A stretch of 64,000 nucleotides of DNA from Azophilus sp965221755 (lineage in GTDB: Bacteria; Pseudomonadota; Gammaproteobacteria; Pseudomonadales; Azotimanducaceae): assembly GCA_965221755.1 (NCBI GenBank), contig OZ244921.1, positions 1,054,001 to 1,118,000 on the forward strand, written 5' to 3'. Position 1 is the stretch's first letter, and the number at the start of each line of letters is the position of its first letter. Positions 25,244 to 34,055 of the stretch are shown here, one piece after another. The position numbers were made by a program, and so were the translations under genes. The notes below the pieces were generated by a model. The model saw only the letters and a list, made by a program, of their open reading frames with translations, was not told the origin of the DNA and did not search any database.

Positions 25244-25861
25244 TCAGATCAAGCGGTGAGTTGGCGTCCACCTCATGCCAGCCCAATCGGCCGGCGGCGA
25301 GTTGAACCCGGATTCCAGTGACCTAAGCCAGTCGTCAAATTCCTTGACTACGGGATCTGGAAACCGGCATCGATGGCCGCGACCAGGCGTGCAGATATCA
25401 AAGTGTTTGGGAATATCGGGGCCAACGCCGCCAAAGTAGAGGAAGTCGTCGCTCAAGAGGACACGATTGACCTTTGTGTCATGCTCCACGTTATCTGGAT
25501 TTGGTCTTCCATCCCTAAGGCTGTGGTGAGAATTGACTTGATGCCATTGACCGCCAACTGGACTGCAGCGATAAATGTTGTCACCAAACGCCTGCTTTTT
25601 GCTCCCCGCCAAATTTGGCTTTTTGCATTGGAATCTCTCATCCGTCCAATAGCCATTGAAGGACAGGACTTCCGTCACTCTCATCGCATAGACGAGTTGG
25701 CCTTCCCGACCTTTTGTCTTGCTTCCCGTACCCACAATCCAGTCTCCGACCCTTGCGCTTTTACGTATCTTGACCATACAGGTAGCCAGGGTGCAAATCC
25801 CAAAAAATGGGTTCGGCGCAAAGCCGTAATCGCGGCAGATGACGTAGGTGAATAGTCGCAT
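25244..25861 (-). CDS. Nmad2-type (nucleotide modification-associated domain 2) protein
   Basis: The 205-residue product begins MRLFTYVICRDYGFAPNPFF and contains GICTLATCMVKIRKSARVGDWIVGTGSK, LVYAMRVTEVLSFNGYWTDERF, and QVNSHHSLRDGRPNP...DTKVNRVLLSDDFLYFGG. These are the conserved blocks of the Nmad2 family. Comparative genomics predicts such proteins to bind or process modified nucleotides or bases, but their biochemistry is unknown. It is transcribed towards the MazG-fusion operon, whose last gene ends 39 bases away. It shares the strand of the TIR-like gene behind it with a 19-base gap. No signal peptide is seen. Confidence 0.8.
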   Translation of the reverse strand: MRLFTYVICRDYGFAPNPFFGICTLATCMVKIRKSARVGDWIVGTGSKTKGREGQLVYAMRVTEVLSFNGYWTDERFQCKKPNLAGSKKQAFGDNIYRCSPVGGQWHQVNSHHSLRDGRPNPDNVEHDTKVNRVLLSDDFLYFGGVGPDIPKHFDICTPGRGHRCRFPDPVVKEFDDWLRSLESGFNSPPADWAGMRWTPTHRLI

Positions 25862-25880
25862 GACGAGGTGCGCCTAGCAC

Positions 25881-26345
25881 TTAGCCGCAGCCATACCTGG
25901 CGATATCCCGGGGTGGCCGCGGTTGCTCATCCGGCCCCCTAGACTCATTCAGTCGGCCTTCGATCGCATCGATGATATCTCTGCCTCGCCAACCAACTAC
26001 GGCGTCACTGTAGTTCTCCAATGCATCGGGAAGTTCACAGCCTGCGGCACCGTGTTCGTAGGCCCCAACAATCCTCTTGCCGCACTTTTCGGCGTACTCG
26101 ATCTCCCAGTTGACCCACTCGCTCCACTTGGTGTCTGGTGAGATGTAAACCACGAGAGCGCTGCATTGTCGAATCCGCGGCGCCAATATTTCGCTCTTGA
26201 TGTACTGCTCGTTGTGCGCGTTGTTCGGGTTGTCTGACCGGATGGAGTAATCCCGCGGTGTCATGCCATGCTGCTGCAGCAGGTTCTTGAGACCTTTGAG
26301 CCCGTCATCGTCCTCGTGAACATGGCTGATGAAGACATTGCGCAT
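25881..26345 (-). CDS. TIR-like (MTH538/ThsB-type) domain protein
   Basis: The 154-residue protein begins MRNVFISHVHEDDDGLKGLK, then IRSDNPNNAHNEQYIKSEIL, SALVVYISPDTKWSEWVNWE and a KCGKRIVGAYEHGA segment. This is the TIR-like fold formerly called DUF1863 and used by ThsB of the Thoeris anti-phage system, where it makes an NAD-derived signal that activates a partner effector. No ThsA (SIR2-SLOG) gene is visible here. A SLATT gene and a damaged SLOG gene lie within 3 kb on the other strand, and the Nmad2 gene is immediately downstream. The start at 26345 is preferred over 26357. Confidence 0.82.
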   Translation of the reverse strand: MRNVFISHVHEDDDGLKGLKNLLQQHGMTPRDYSIRSDNPNNAHNEQYIKSEILAPRIRQCSALVVYISPDTKWSEWVNWEIEYAEKCGKRIVGAYEHGAAGCELPDALENYSDAVVGWRGRDIIDAIEGRLNESRGPDEQPRPPRDIARYGCG

Positions 26346-26618
26346 CTTATCCGTCATTTTTGTCTGCCGAGTGGTCCGGCCCTATCGTTGATTCTAAATA
26401 AGCGTACAACATAGCGGACTTTGGCAATACAGTACAGTTGACCCGTGCAGTGGGCCATCCCAGTCCTCCGCCATACAGAGTTGTGGGTATCCCGAATCGA
26501 AAACTCTCAAGGATGCCGAACCCCATTGCACTCTGCCGGGAACGATGGAAGCCTGTACATCGCCTGAATCAAGCTTGTTCGTGATACGCTGCCAAGCTCC
26601 TTGAGCGATTTTCCGCCA

Positions 26619-27246
26619 ATGTCCGACCTGCGCCGCCCTCTCGTTGCCCTTCATGTGGTCTGGCACCCCGACTCCGGGCATGGTCCCGTCGCGGAGAGCT
26701 TGCGGAAGCACTTCAATCGGGAGCGATTTGTCGGGGGCATCGGACGGATGGGTCTGAGCGTGAGCCTTCGCAGCGTAGCCGCGATTGGTGGGTTGCCAGC
26801 CCCCGTGGACTTCAGCACCAGTCAAGTCAACGTTGCGGTCTTCCTGGCCGGCGACGAGCTGGCAGCGAGCAGTGACTGGCAGCGTTACCTCAGCGACATC
26901 ACCGAAAAAAAGCGCAGGGATCCCCTAGCTTGCCGAGTGTTCCCTGTGGCGATGACTCCATCGGGCCAACGCGTTGTCCCAAACGTCCAAGCAATGCGAT
27001 GGCACAGTTGGAGGGGCGGGGAGGAAGAACGCACTTCTCATTTGCTGTTCGAACTGACGCATGAACTAGGCCGTATGCTCGACGCCTATCACCGCCATTT
27101 GCGCGACCCAAGCCAAGGTGCCAGCGCTCTGATGTCTATTGACCCAGTTCGCGTTTTCCTGAGCCACTCCAAACATGACACGGCTGTTTGAGGGGCTCCA
27201 ACCCCCGGTGCGGAGCTTCAGCGAGTGGCTGGTTGACAGCGCATGA
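26619..27246 (+). pseudogene. TIR-domain protein gene with internal deletion
   Basis: The first part encodes LRRPLVALHVVWHPDSGHGP and runs to the start of a TIR domain, VRVFLSHSKHDTAV, then stops at 27189-27191. A short C-terminal piece, PPVRSFSEWLVDSA, is readable in another frame and ends at 27244-27246. Intact proteins of this kind have about 200 residues between these points, so most of the TIR domain, including its catalytic Glu region, has been deleted. The terminal TGA overlaps the ATG of the following SLOG gene as ATGA, which preserves the ancestral coupling. Confidence 0.65.
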
Positions 27247-28070
27247 AGAACTGGCGCGAGAGCTGGACGGCAGCCGTGGCGGTTTCCGTTTCAGAAAATC
27301 CAGACTTGCAAGCCTTGGGTCTCAGTGATGGCCACCTTCATGATGCGATGGAGACCCTTGCGTCCCAACTGCTGGCCTTTGGCTACCGCCTTGCCTACGG
27401 TGGCGACCTGCGTCCTGGCGGGTTTACGGAGCAACTGTTTGAGTTTGCCAGCCGCTATGACCGCACAGGCCAATCGAACGGACAGCTTGGCGTGGTGGAC
27501 TATCTCGCCTAGCCAGTGCATGCTCGCATGCCCGCGGAAGACAGGCGGACGCTGGCGGAAGAACTCGTCGGCGTGGCCGAAGTGGTATGGCTGTCCCGCG
27601 ATGGTTCACCAATCTCGCTGCAGGAATGCCCAGACCAGCCCATCGATGACCTGACCACTGCAGATTGGGTAGAAGGATTGACCGCAATGCGCAAAACGAT
27701 GCTGAGCTGCACCGCAGCCCGGGTGGTCTTGGGTGGCCGCGTGGAGGGATACAGCGGAGCGATGCTAGGAATCGCAGAGGAAACACGGCTTGCGCTCGAA
27801 GCCGGCCAGCCATTGTACTTGCTCGGCGGCTTCGGTGGCTGCGCCCGAGACATTGCGGAATCTCTTGAGTTAGCGACACCGTGGCAGTCCTCAACCCGTG
27901 ACTGGGATGGCCGCAAGTGGTTTGACGAGTTTGGTTGCGCAGACCTCAACAATGGCCTGACGTTGGAAGAGAATAGGGCCTTGGCTAATACGCCCCACAT
28001 CGATGAAGTAGTGGTGTTGGCGCTGATGGGGCTGGAAAGGATCAAGCCCTCGATGGTTCGGGAGTGCTAA
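27243..28070 (+). pseudogene. SLOG-domain (LOG-like nucleotide-sensing) gene with one in-frame stop
   Basis: The frame reads MKNWRESWTAAVAVSVSENP...GLSDGHLHDAMETLASQLL, then LAYGGDLRPGGFTEQLFEF, and meets TAG at 27510-27512. It continues in the same frame with PVHARMPAEDRRTLAEELVG, VLGGRVEGYSGAMLGIAEE and LLGGFGGCARDIAE. The glycine-rich motifs are typical of the SLOG superfamily, which binds nucleotide-derived ligands in TIR- and SIR2-linked defence systems. The residue at the stop would be Trp (TGG to TAG) between DYLA and PVH. Apart from this codon the roughly 275-codon gene looks intact. Its stop overlaps the next GTG start. Confidence 0.7.
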
Positions 28071-28675
28071 TACACAACGTGTTCATCAATTATCACTACG
28101 ACAATGATCAGTACTACAAAGAAAAACTGGTTGCGACGGGACGCCATTTCAGCGCGTTCGTTGATCGATCGGTCGATACAGGGGACATATTGGAAGACCT
28201 TTCGGACGAAGCAATTCGCCGGCGGATCAGGGACGGGTACCTTCGCCAAACTACCGTCACTATCGTGCTGGTGGGAACCGAGACAAAGCACCGGAAGCAT
28301 GTTGACTGGGAGATTTACTCCAGCATGTACGATGGCTCTGTTAACCATAGATCGGGGATCATCGTGGTCAACTTGCCTTCCACAGGATGCTTGTTCTTCA
28401 CTGCCGCCCACGACGGAGAAAAGCAAAAACTCTATCCTGATCAGCAGTATTGGATGAGCGTTGACTATCGTGCTGAGTACGAGCGTCGATATCCCTATTT
28501 TCCAGGTCGAATCATCGACAACTTGCTTAAGCCGGATATCAGAATTTCGGTAGTGCCTTGGGACCGAATCGAAGGGCGACCTGACCGACTTGAGTTTCTG
28601 GTCGATACGGCCTTCAAGTACCGAAGAAACTGCCCATACGACCTGAGCCGTCCTATGAGGCGGCGGAATAGCTGA
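28064..28675 (+). CDS. TIR-like (MTH538/ThsB-type) domain protein
   Basis: GTG at 28064 gives a 203-residue protein, VLIHNVFINYHYDNDQYYKE, overlapping the TAA of the preceding SLOG gene by 7 bases. Diagnostic segments are DTGDILEDLSDEAIRRRIRDGYLRQTTVTIVLVG, KHRKHVDWEI and SGIIVVNLP. These match the TIR-like ThsB-type fold, in particular the branch predicted to make nucleotide signals. It is intact, unlike the two genes upstream, and is followed after about 95 bases by a SLATT membrane gene on the same strand. Signal production for the membrane effector is a reasonable inference. Confidence 0.8.
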   Translation: MLIHNVFINYHYDNDQYYKEKLVATGRHFSAFVDRSVDTGDILEDLSDEAIRRRIRDGYLRQTTVTIVLVGTETKHRKHVDWEIYSSMYDGSVNHRSGIIVVNLPSTGCLFFTAAHDGEKQKLYPDQQYWMSVDYRAEYERRYPYFPGRIIDNLLKPDIRISVVPWDRIEGRPDRLEFLVDTAFKYRRNCPYDLSRPMRRRNS

Positions 28676-28770
28676 AGGGATTTGCCTCGCTTTGGCAGGG
28701 TCAATCGGGCCGCTCAATCGACAACAAACCGCTCGCACCTCATACATCAAATCACCCCAAGCGCCTTTCT

Positions 28771-29208
28771 ATGAATGACAAGCTCGCCATCTACCAGCTA
28801 AACGTTCAATCCGCAGACAAGCTCGACGAGCGGCGTGATCTTTGCACTCGTGCCTACGGCGTCGCGTCCGTAGCAGTCACCGCAGCGTCCGCTGGAACCA
28901 TCGACACGTTACCCTTTCTGTCCGCTGTGCTATGGGCTCTCCTATGCGGGGTCGCCATTGCGTGGCTTGCGACTCTCAACTCTTTGACAGCGAAATTGAC
29001 AGTAAAGAACCGACTGCTGACCGAAATGGAGGAACGATGCGATGTCCCCGTAGCGTTCCTCACCCAGGAGCGCCGCAGCTGGGAAGACCTTCGCGCCTTG
29101 CCCCTAGCCAATGCACTGCGGTCCGTACCGTGGGCATTTTTGCTGTTGGGCGTTCTGGGTCTCGCCGGCACACTAGTACCCCTTCATTCAGATGGTTTTG
29201 GATGTTAA
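28771..29208 (+). CDS. SLATT-domain two-helix membrane protein
   Basis: The 145-residue protein begins MNDKLAIYQLNVQSADKLDERRD, with a first hydrophobic helix pair at about residues 45-70 (LPFLSAVLWALLCGVAIAWL) and a later one at about 115-135 (WAFLLLGVLGLAGTLVPL). An amphipathic region lies between them. This layout fits the SLATT family, predicted pore-forming effectors tied to SLOG, TIR or cyclic-nucleotide signalling in bacterial conflict systems. The C-terminus is only about ten residues past the last helix, and an IS630 element starts directly after the stop, so slight truncation cannot be excluded. Confidence 0.75.
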   Translation: MNDKLAIYQLNVQSADKLDERRDLCTRAYGVASVAVTAASAGTIDTLPFLSAVLWALLCGVAIAWLATLNSLTAKLTVKNRLLTEMEERCDVPVAFLTQERRSWEDLRALPLANALRSVPWAFLLLGVLGLAGTLVPLHSDGFGC

Positions 29209-29209
29209 G

Positions 29210-30400
29210 GTGCTTTCTCAATAGGTTGGGTTAACGTGTTGAGGATTTTTGCATTAGGAAGCTGCATGTCATTCGTCTGAACGTCGGAGGAGCGGCAGCG
29301 GCTGCATGACCTGGTCCACAAGGGGCGGGTCGCGGCGCCCTGCCGCCGCAACGCCCAGTTGCCGCTGTGGGCCGACGAGTCCGAGGACGGTCCCGGCCTC
29401 CCGGACCGGGAGGTGGCCGAACGGGCGGGCGTGACCCGCCAGGACGGTGGAGAACGTTCGTCGGCGCTGCGTTCCGGAGGGGCTGGACAGCGTGCTGGCC
29501 CGGCGCCGGCGGAGCCGGGAGCGCTCCCGCGTTCTGGACGGGGAGGCGGAGGCCCGCCCGGTGGCCATCGCCTGCTCGGACCCGCCCGAGGGGGGCGCGC
29601 GCTGGACGCTGCACCTGCTGGCCGACGAGCTGAAGGCGCGCCGCATCGTGGCGTCGGTGTCGCACGAGACGGTGCGCCGGGTTTTAAAAAAACGCCGTCA
29701 AGCCCTGGCAGCGCAGGATGTGGTGCATTCCGCCGAAGCAGGACGCGGCCTTCGCGTGCGCGATGGAGCAGGTTCCGGACGTGTGCACGCGGCCGCATGA
29801 CCCGTCCCGTCCGGTCGTCCGCATGGACGAGACGACCAAGCAGTGCGTGAGGGAGAAGCGCGTACCGCGGCCGGCCGCGCCGGGCCGCCCGGCCCGCTTC
29901 GACGCCGAGTGCGAGCGCAACGGCGTGGCGCACCTGCTGCTCCACTACGCGCCGCTGGAGAACTGGCGGCGGGTGGACGTGAAGGGGGACCACGTCGCCA
30001 CGACCTGGGCCGAGGGCGCGCGCCGACTGGTGGAGGAGGACTTCCCCGACGCTGAGCGCATCACGCTGGTGATGGACAACCTCAACACCCACGCGGGCGC
30101 CTCGCTTTACAAGGCGTTCGAGCCGGCCACGGCGCGGCGGCTGCTGGGGAGGCTCGAGTTCGTGAACACGCCCAAGCACGGCAGTTGGCTGAACATGGCC
30201 GAGGTCGAGTTCAGCGCGCTGGGGCGGCAGTGCCTGGACCGGCACCTGCCCGACGTCGGCGCGGTGCGCCGGGAGGCGGAGGCTTGGACGAAGCGCCGCA
30301 ACGCCGGCGGCGCGCCGGTACAGTGGCGGTTCACCACCGAGGACGCGCGGATCAAGCTGCGCGGACTCTATCCAAAAATGTCCGATTGACGACGTACTAG
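29210..30400 (+). mobile_element. IS630-family element, degenerate
   Basis: The boundaries are approximate. The left edge lies between the SLATT stop and the first transposase codons near 29284. The right edge lies near TA at 30396-30397, next to a dispersed repeat. IS630 elements insert at TA. I could not align convincing terminal inverted repeats. The transposase is frameshifted, so the copy is probably inactive. Confidence 0.5.
29284..30389 (+). pseudogene. IS630-family transposase with two frameshifts
   Basis: Three frames are needed to read the protein. The first gives SEERQRLHDLVHKGRVAA...DREVAERAGVTRQ to about 29440. One extra base then shifts it to VENVRRRCVPEGLDSVLARR and on to SHETVRRVLKK. 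A second +1 shift at a run of seven A residues (29686-29692) leads to NAVKPWQRRMWCIPPKQDAA. The last part contains the DDE catalytic residues in VRMDETTKQC, VMDNLNTH and HGSWLNMAEVEFS. All domains of an IS630 transposase are therefore present but out of register. Confidence 0.75.
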
Positions 30401-30540
30401 CGCGGAGTTTCGCACAGCAAAACCTCCAACGCGCCCGCGAAGCGGGCGCGCGGGTGTGCGGGCTCAGAAACATCCCGGAATCTGATCTAAGCGACGAGCG
30501 CGGAGTTTCGCGCCAGCGAAACTCCATCCGCGACCGTCAG
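30400..30540 (+). repeat. Dispersed mosaic inverted repeat, copy 3 (double)
   Basis: Two GGAGTTTCGC-type cores flank one TGTGCGGGCTCAGAAACAT module. The first core is degenerate (CGCACAGCAAAACCTCC); the second is a good inverted repeat, GGAGTTTCGC-GCCA-GCGAAACTCC. A CGCCCGCGAAGCGGGCGCG hairpin lies between. The copy sits immediately right of the IS630 remnant and upstream of the hydrolase gene. Confidence 0.8.
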
Positions 30541-30585
30541 GTCGCGCGGGTAGTGGCGAAGGGGTCGCTGCGCTACCATGAGGCG

Positions 30586-31548
30586 ATGCGTCACCCCACG
30601 AGGCAGCCCGTGACTCCATTCCCCAAAGCCGCATTCATGGACGTCAACGGCATCACCCTTGAGGCGTTCAGCGCGGGCGACCCCGGGGGAAGCCCCATCG
30701 TGCTGTGCCACGGGTGGCCGGAGTGCGCCTACTCCTGGCGTCATCAGATTGCGCCGCTGGTGGATGCCGGGCACCACGTCATCGTGCCGAACCAGCGCGG
30801 CTACGGCCGCTCAAGCTGCCCGGAGCCGGTGGCGGATTACGACATCCACCATCTCTGCGGCGACCTCGTGGCGCTGCTCGACCGCTTCGGCCATCGCGAC
30901 GCCGTCTTCGTTGGCCACGACTGGGGCGCCATCGTGGTTTGGAACCTGGCCATGCTGCATCCGAGCCGGGTGCGGGGCGTGGTGAACTTGAGCGTGCCCT
31001 TTCTGGAGCGCCCGGACAGGGATCCCATTGACGCCTTCGAAGCGGCGTTGGGCAGCGACTTCTACATCGTCCACTTCAATCGGCGGCCTGGCGTGGCCGA
31101 CGCCGCATTCGACGCCAACGCCGAAAACTTCCTGCGCAACATCTACCGCACCGGCCAGTGGCGCGAGGAATCCCAAAACCAGCCTGCTGGCGGGACGATC
31201 ATCGACTTGGCCACCAGCGCCAGTCCGTCCGGCGAGCTGATGATGAGCGAGGCCGAGCTGGCGGAGTTCGTGGCCACCTTCAAGCAATCCGGCTTCACCG
31301 GCGGGCTCAACTGGTACCGCAACTTCAGCCGCAATTGGGAGACCACGGCACAGGTGCGCCAGCGGGTGGACAAGCCCGCCCTCATGATTCACGGGCGCTA
31401 CGACATCGTGCCGCCCAATCCGAGGCTAGCGACCTATGTGCCGGATGTGGAGGTCCACACCCTGGAGTGCGGCCACTGGATCCAGCAGGAGCAGCCCGAG
31501 CAGACCAACCGCCTCATCCTTGATTGGCTGGTCCGGCGAATGGCTTGA
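30586..31548 (+). CDS. Alpha/beta hydrolase, epoxide hydrolase-like
   Basis: The 320-residue protein contains the HGWPECAYSWRHQ oxyanion segment, the nucleophile elbow VGHDWGAIV with Asp as nucleophile near residue 110, a cap domain with Tyr residues, and the C-terminal LECGHWIQQEQPEQ His. An Asp nucleophile and HGWPE motif are the signature of soluble epoxide hydrolases and haloalkane-dehalogenase relatives. It opens epoxides to diols in the cytoplasm. The frame extends upstream to 30454 but that part is repeat-derived, so ATG 30586 or 30637 is the start. Its stop overlaps the frame of the DUF5916 gene, so co-transcription is likely. Confidence 0.87.
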   Translation: MRHPTRQPVTPFPKAAFMDVNGITLEAFSAGDPGGSPIVLCHGWPECAYSWRHQIAPLVDAGHHVIVPNQRGYGRSSCPEPVADYDIHHLCGDLVALLDRFGHRDAVFVGHDWGAIVVWNLAMLHPSRVRGVVNLSVPFLERPDRDPIDAFEAALGSDFYIVHFNRRPGVADAAFDANAENFLRNIYRTGQWREESQNQPAGGTIIDLATSASPSGELMMSEAELAEFVATFKQSGFTGGLNWYRNFSRNWETTAQVRQRVDKPALMIHGRYDIVPPNPRLATYVPDVEVHTLECGHWIQQEQPEQTNRLILDWLVRRMA

Positions 31549-31559
31549 CTGCCTGCCGC

Positions 31560-34034
31560 ATGATCCGAAGCAACCGTCGCGCCTTGCCGGAGTGTGGCGA
31601 GACGCCCGCTGCGATCTCCCTGAATCGCTTGGCCGTTTGGGCGGTGCGCGTTGGCGCCCTGCTTTGCGGGCTGTTCCCGCCGATGGCCGGGGTGGCTTCG
31701 GTCCCGCCGCTCACCTTGGCCGGCATTCCGGCCAGCGAGGCCAACGTGCGCGTGGATGGCCGGCTTGATGAGCCGGTGTGGCGTCGATTGCCGGTCCAAA
31801 CCGACTTTCTGGTGGTGACGCCCGACACTTTGGAGAAGCCGCCCTATGCCACCCGCCTGCGCCTGTTCCATACCGAACGGGGCCTGTACGTGGGCATGGA
31901 GGTGGAGCAGCCGGCCGAGACCGTCATCCAGCGGCTGACCGGTCGGGATGTCTTCATGAGTGAGCGCGACGGCTTGGGCGTCATGCTGGACACCTCCGGG
32001 CAGGCGCGCTACGGCTATTGGTTTGATCTTGCCCTCGGCAACGCCCAAGGCGACGGCACCTTGCTGCCGGAGCAGCGCTTTTCGCGGGAGTGGGACGGTC
32101 CTTGGCGGGGCGCCACGGTGCGGACCGGCACCGGCTGGTCGGCGGAGATGATGATCCCTTGGAGCATTCTGGCCATGCCCCATGCCGATGGCGCCCGCCG
32201 GATCGGCATCTACGTGGTTCGGCGGGTGGGCCACCGGCAGGCCCGTTGGGGATGGCCCCCGCTGCCGTTCACCAGCCCGACGTTCATGTCCGACATGCAG
32301 CCGGTCGTCGTGGAGGGAGTCGATCCGCGCCAGCAGTACGAGATTTATCCCTATGTGTCCGCCAGCCGCGACCGGATCGAAGGGAAAACCCCTCTCAATG
32401 CGGGCGTGGACGTCTTTTGGAGGCCCTCGACCAACTTTCAGCTGACCGGCGCGCTGAACCCGGACTTTGGCGCCGTCGAGTCCGACGACGTGATCATCAA
32501 CCTCTCCGCCACCGAGACCTTCTTTCCCGAAAAGCGCTTGTTCTTCGTCGAAGGCCAGCAGATCTTCGTCGCCTCGCCGCGCGCGCAGACCGACAACCGG
32601 CCGGTCGGCGTCACCAGCCCGCCCTACACCATGGTGAACACGCGCCGCATCGGCGGCCGCCCGATGGCGCCGGAGCTTGAAGCGGGCGTTGAGGTTTCCG
32701 ACCGGGAACGGATCCAGCCGGTGGACCTGCTGGGCGCGGTCAAGGCAACCGGGCAGTTCGGCCCGTTTCGCTACGGGGCGCTGGCCGCGGTCGAGGACGA
32801 CGTGCGGTTCAACGCCACCACCGACGCCGGCCCGGCCCTGACCATTCGGCAACCGGGCACCGACTACGGCGTGGCGCGCCTGCTGTGGGAGGACAACTCC
32901 GGCGGCGCCGCCCGAGGCTTCGGCCTGCTCTCCACCGCAGTGCTGAACCCGCGACGCGACGCTCTCGCCCACGGCGTTGACTGGCACTACTTGACGGCCA
33001 ACGGCAAGTGGAAGCTGGATGGACAGGCGTTCACGTCGGACATCGACGGCCAGGCCCAAGGCTACGGGGGCTTCAACGATCTGGAGTACACCTACCGGCG
33101 CGGCATGCGCCAGCGCTTCGGGTTCGAGGTCATGGACCGGCACGTCAATCTGAACGACTTGGGCTTCCTGCCGCGCAACAGCTACTATAGGCTGCGGTCG
33201 GCCTTCAGCCGCACGGATGCGAACCTCGGCTGGGCGCGGGACAACGAGTTCGACATCCGCGGCTTCGCGCAGCGCAACCTGGATGGGCTGCACACCGGCA
33301 GCGGCCTGTTCATCGCCAACAGACTGACCTTCAACAGCCTCGGCAGGCTGGTGACGCGCGTCCATTTCTTTCCCCGGCACTTCGACGACCTCAACAGCTT
33401 CGGCAACGGCGCCTACCGGGTGGAGGAGCGCGCGGAGGCGCTGTTCGAATACGCCTCCGATGCCGGCCAGCCGCTGAGCTGGAGCCTCGGCGGCGGTTAT
33501 GCGGGGGAAGGCCTCGGCGGGCGCGCCTTCCACGTCAAGGCGGGCCTGCGCTGGCAGCCCGGCCACCGGCTGAGCGGCCGATTGTCGGTTCGCCGGGACG
33601 ACCGCGACGGCTGGCTGCTGCATCAGGGGGAGGACCGTTTCGCCACGTTCGCGGCCGACCAGCTCCAGGCCACGCTCGTCTTGGACTACTTCCTCAGCGC
33701 CAAGCAGCAGTTCCGCGCCTCCCTGCAGTGGGTGGGCGTCAAGGCCACCGAACGGCAGTTCCTGCGCATCCCGGCGACGCCGGGGGATTTGATTGCCGAG
33801 CCGCGGCCCCGGGATCTCGACGCCTTCGACTTCTCGATCTCGCAGATGGTGCTTCAGGTCCGCTACCGTTGGCAGCTCGCACCGCTGTCCGATCTGTTCG
33901 TGGTCTATACCCGGTTCGCGGATCAAGCCCAGCGCTTGGGCGGCGCTGGATTCAACGACCTGTTTAGGGATGCGTTCGAGGATCCGCTGGGCGACCTGTT
34001 CATCGTCAAGCTGCGCTACCGGCTGGGCTCCTGA
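31560..34034 (+). CDS. DUF5916/CBM9-like outer-membrane beta-barrel protein
   Basis: The 824-residue product has a signal peptide (VRVGALLCGLFPPMAGVAS) followed by a carbohydrate-binding-like domain (VRVDGRLDEPVWRRLP, residues 60-240). It continues with the DUF5916 signature FQLTGALNPDFGAVESDDVIINLSATETFFPEKRLFFVEG near residue 300. The rest is a series of alternating aromatic strands ending in FIVKLRYRLGS, which fits a large outer-membrane barrel. Its substrate or role is not established; related proteins occur with hydrolases and peptidases. It follows the epoxide-hydrolase-like gene by 11 bases, so a substrate-uptake role is a tentative inference. Confidence 0.82.
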   Translation: MIRSNRRALPECGETPAAISLNRLAVWAVRVGALLCGLFPPMAGVASVPPLTLAGIPASEANVRVDGRLDEPVWRRLPVQTDFLVVTPDTLEKPPYATRLRLFHTERGLYVGMEVEQPAETVIQRLTGRDVFMSERDGLGVMLDTSGQARYGYWFDLALGNAQGDGTLLPEQRFSREWDGPWRGATVRTGTGWSAEMMIPWSILAMPHADGARRIGIYVVRRVGHRQARWGWPPLPFTSPTFMSDMQPVVVEGVDPRQQYEIYPYVSASRDRIEGKTPLNAGVDVFWRPSTNFQLTGALNPDFGAVESDDVIINLSATETFFPEKRLFFVEGQQIFVASPRAQTDNRPVGVTSPPYTMVNTRRIGGRPMAPELEAGVEVSDRERIQPVDLLGAVKATGQFGPFRYGALAAVEDDVRFNATTDAGPALTIRQPGTDYGVARLLWEDNSGGAARGFGLLSTAVLNPRRDALAHGVDWHYLTANGKWKLDGQAFTSDIDGQAQGYGGFNDLEYTYRRGMRQRFGFEVMDRHVNLNDLGFLPRNSYYRLRSAFSRTDANLGWARDNEFDIRGFAQRNLDGLHTGSGLFIANRLTFNSLGRLVTRVHFFPRHFDDLNSFGNGAYRVEERAEALFEYASDAGQPLSWSLGGGYAGEGLGGRAFHVKAGLRWQPGHRLSGRLSVRRDDRDGWLLHQGEDRFATFAADQLQATLVLDYFLSAKQQFRASLQWVGVKATERQFLRIPATPGDLIAEPRPRDLDAFDFSISQMVLQVRYRWQLAPLSDLFVVYTRFADQAQRLGGAGFNDLFRDAFEDPLGDLFIVKLRYRLGS

Positions 34035-34055
34035 ATGCAGCCCTGCCCGTGGCGG

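Noticed and set aside
25881..26345. Complete Thoeris system
   Set aside because: A ThsB-type gene is present, but no ThsA (SIR2-SLOG) gene was found in the window, so Thoeris is not claimed.
31434..33926. Minus-strand frame of 830 codons
   Set aside because: It is antisense to the DUF5916 gene and lacks any recognisable domain.
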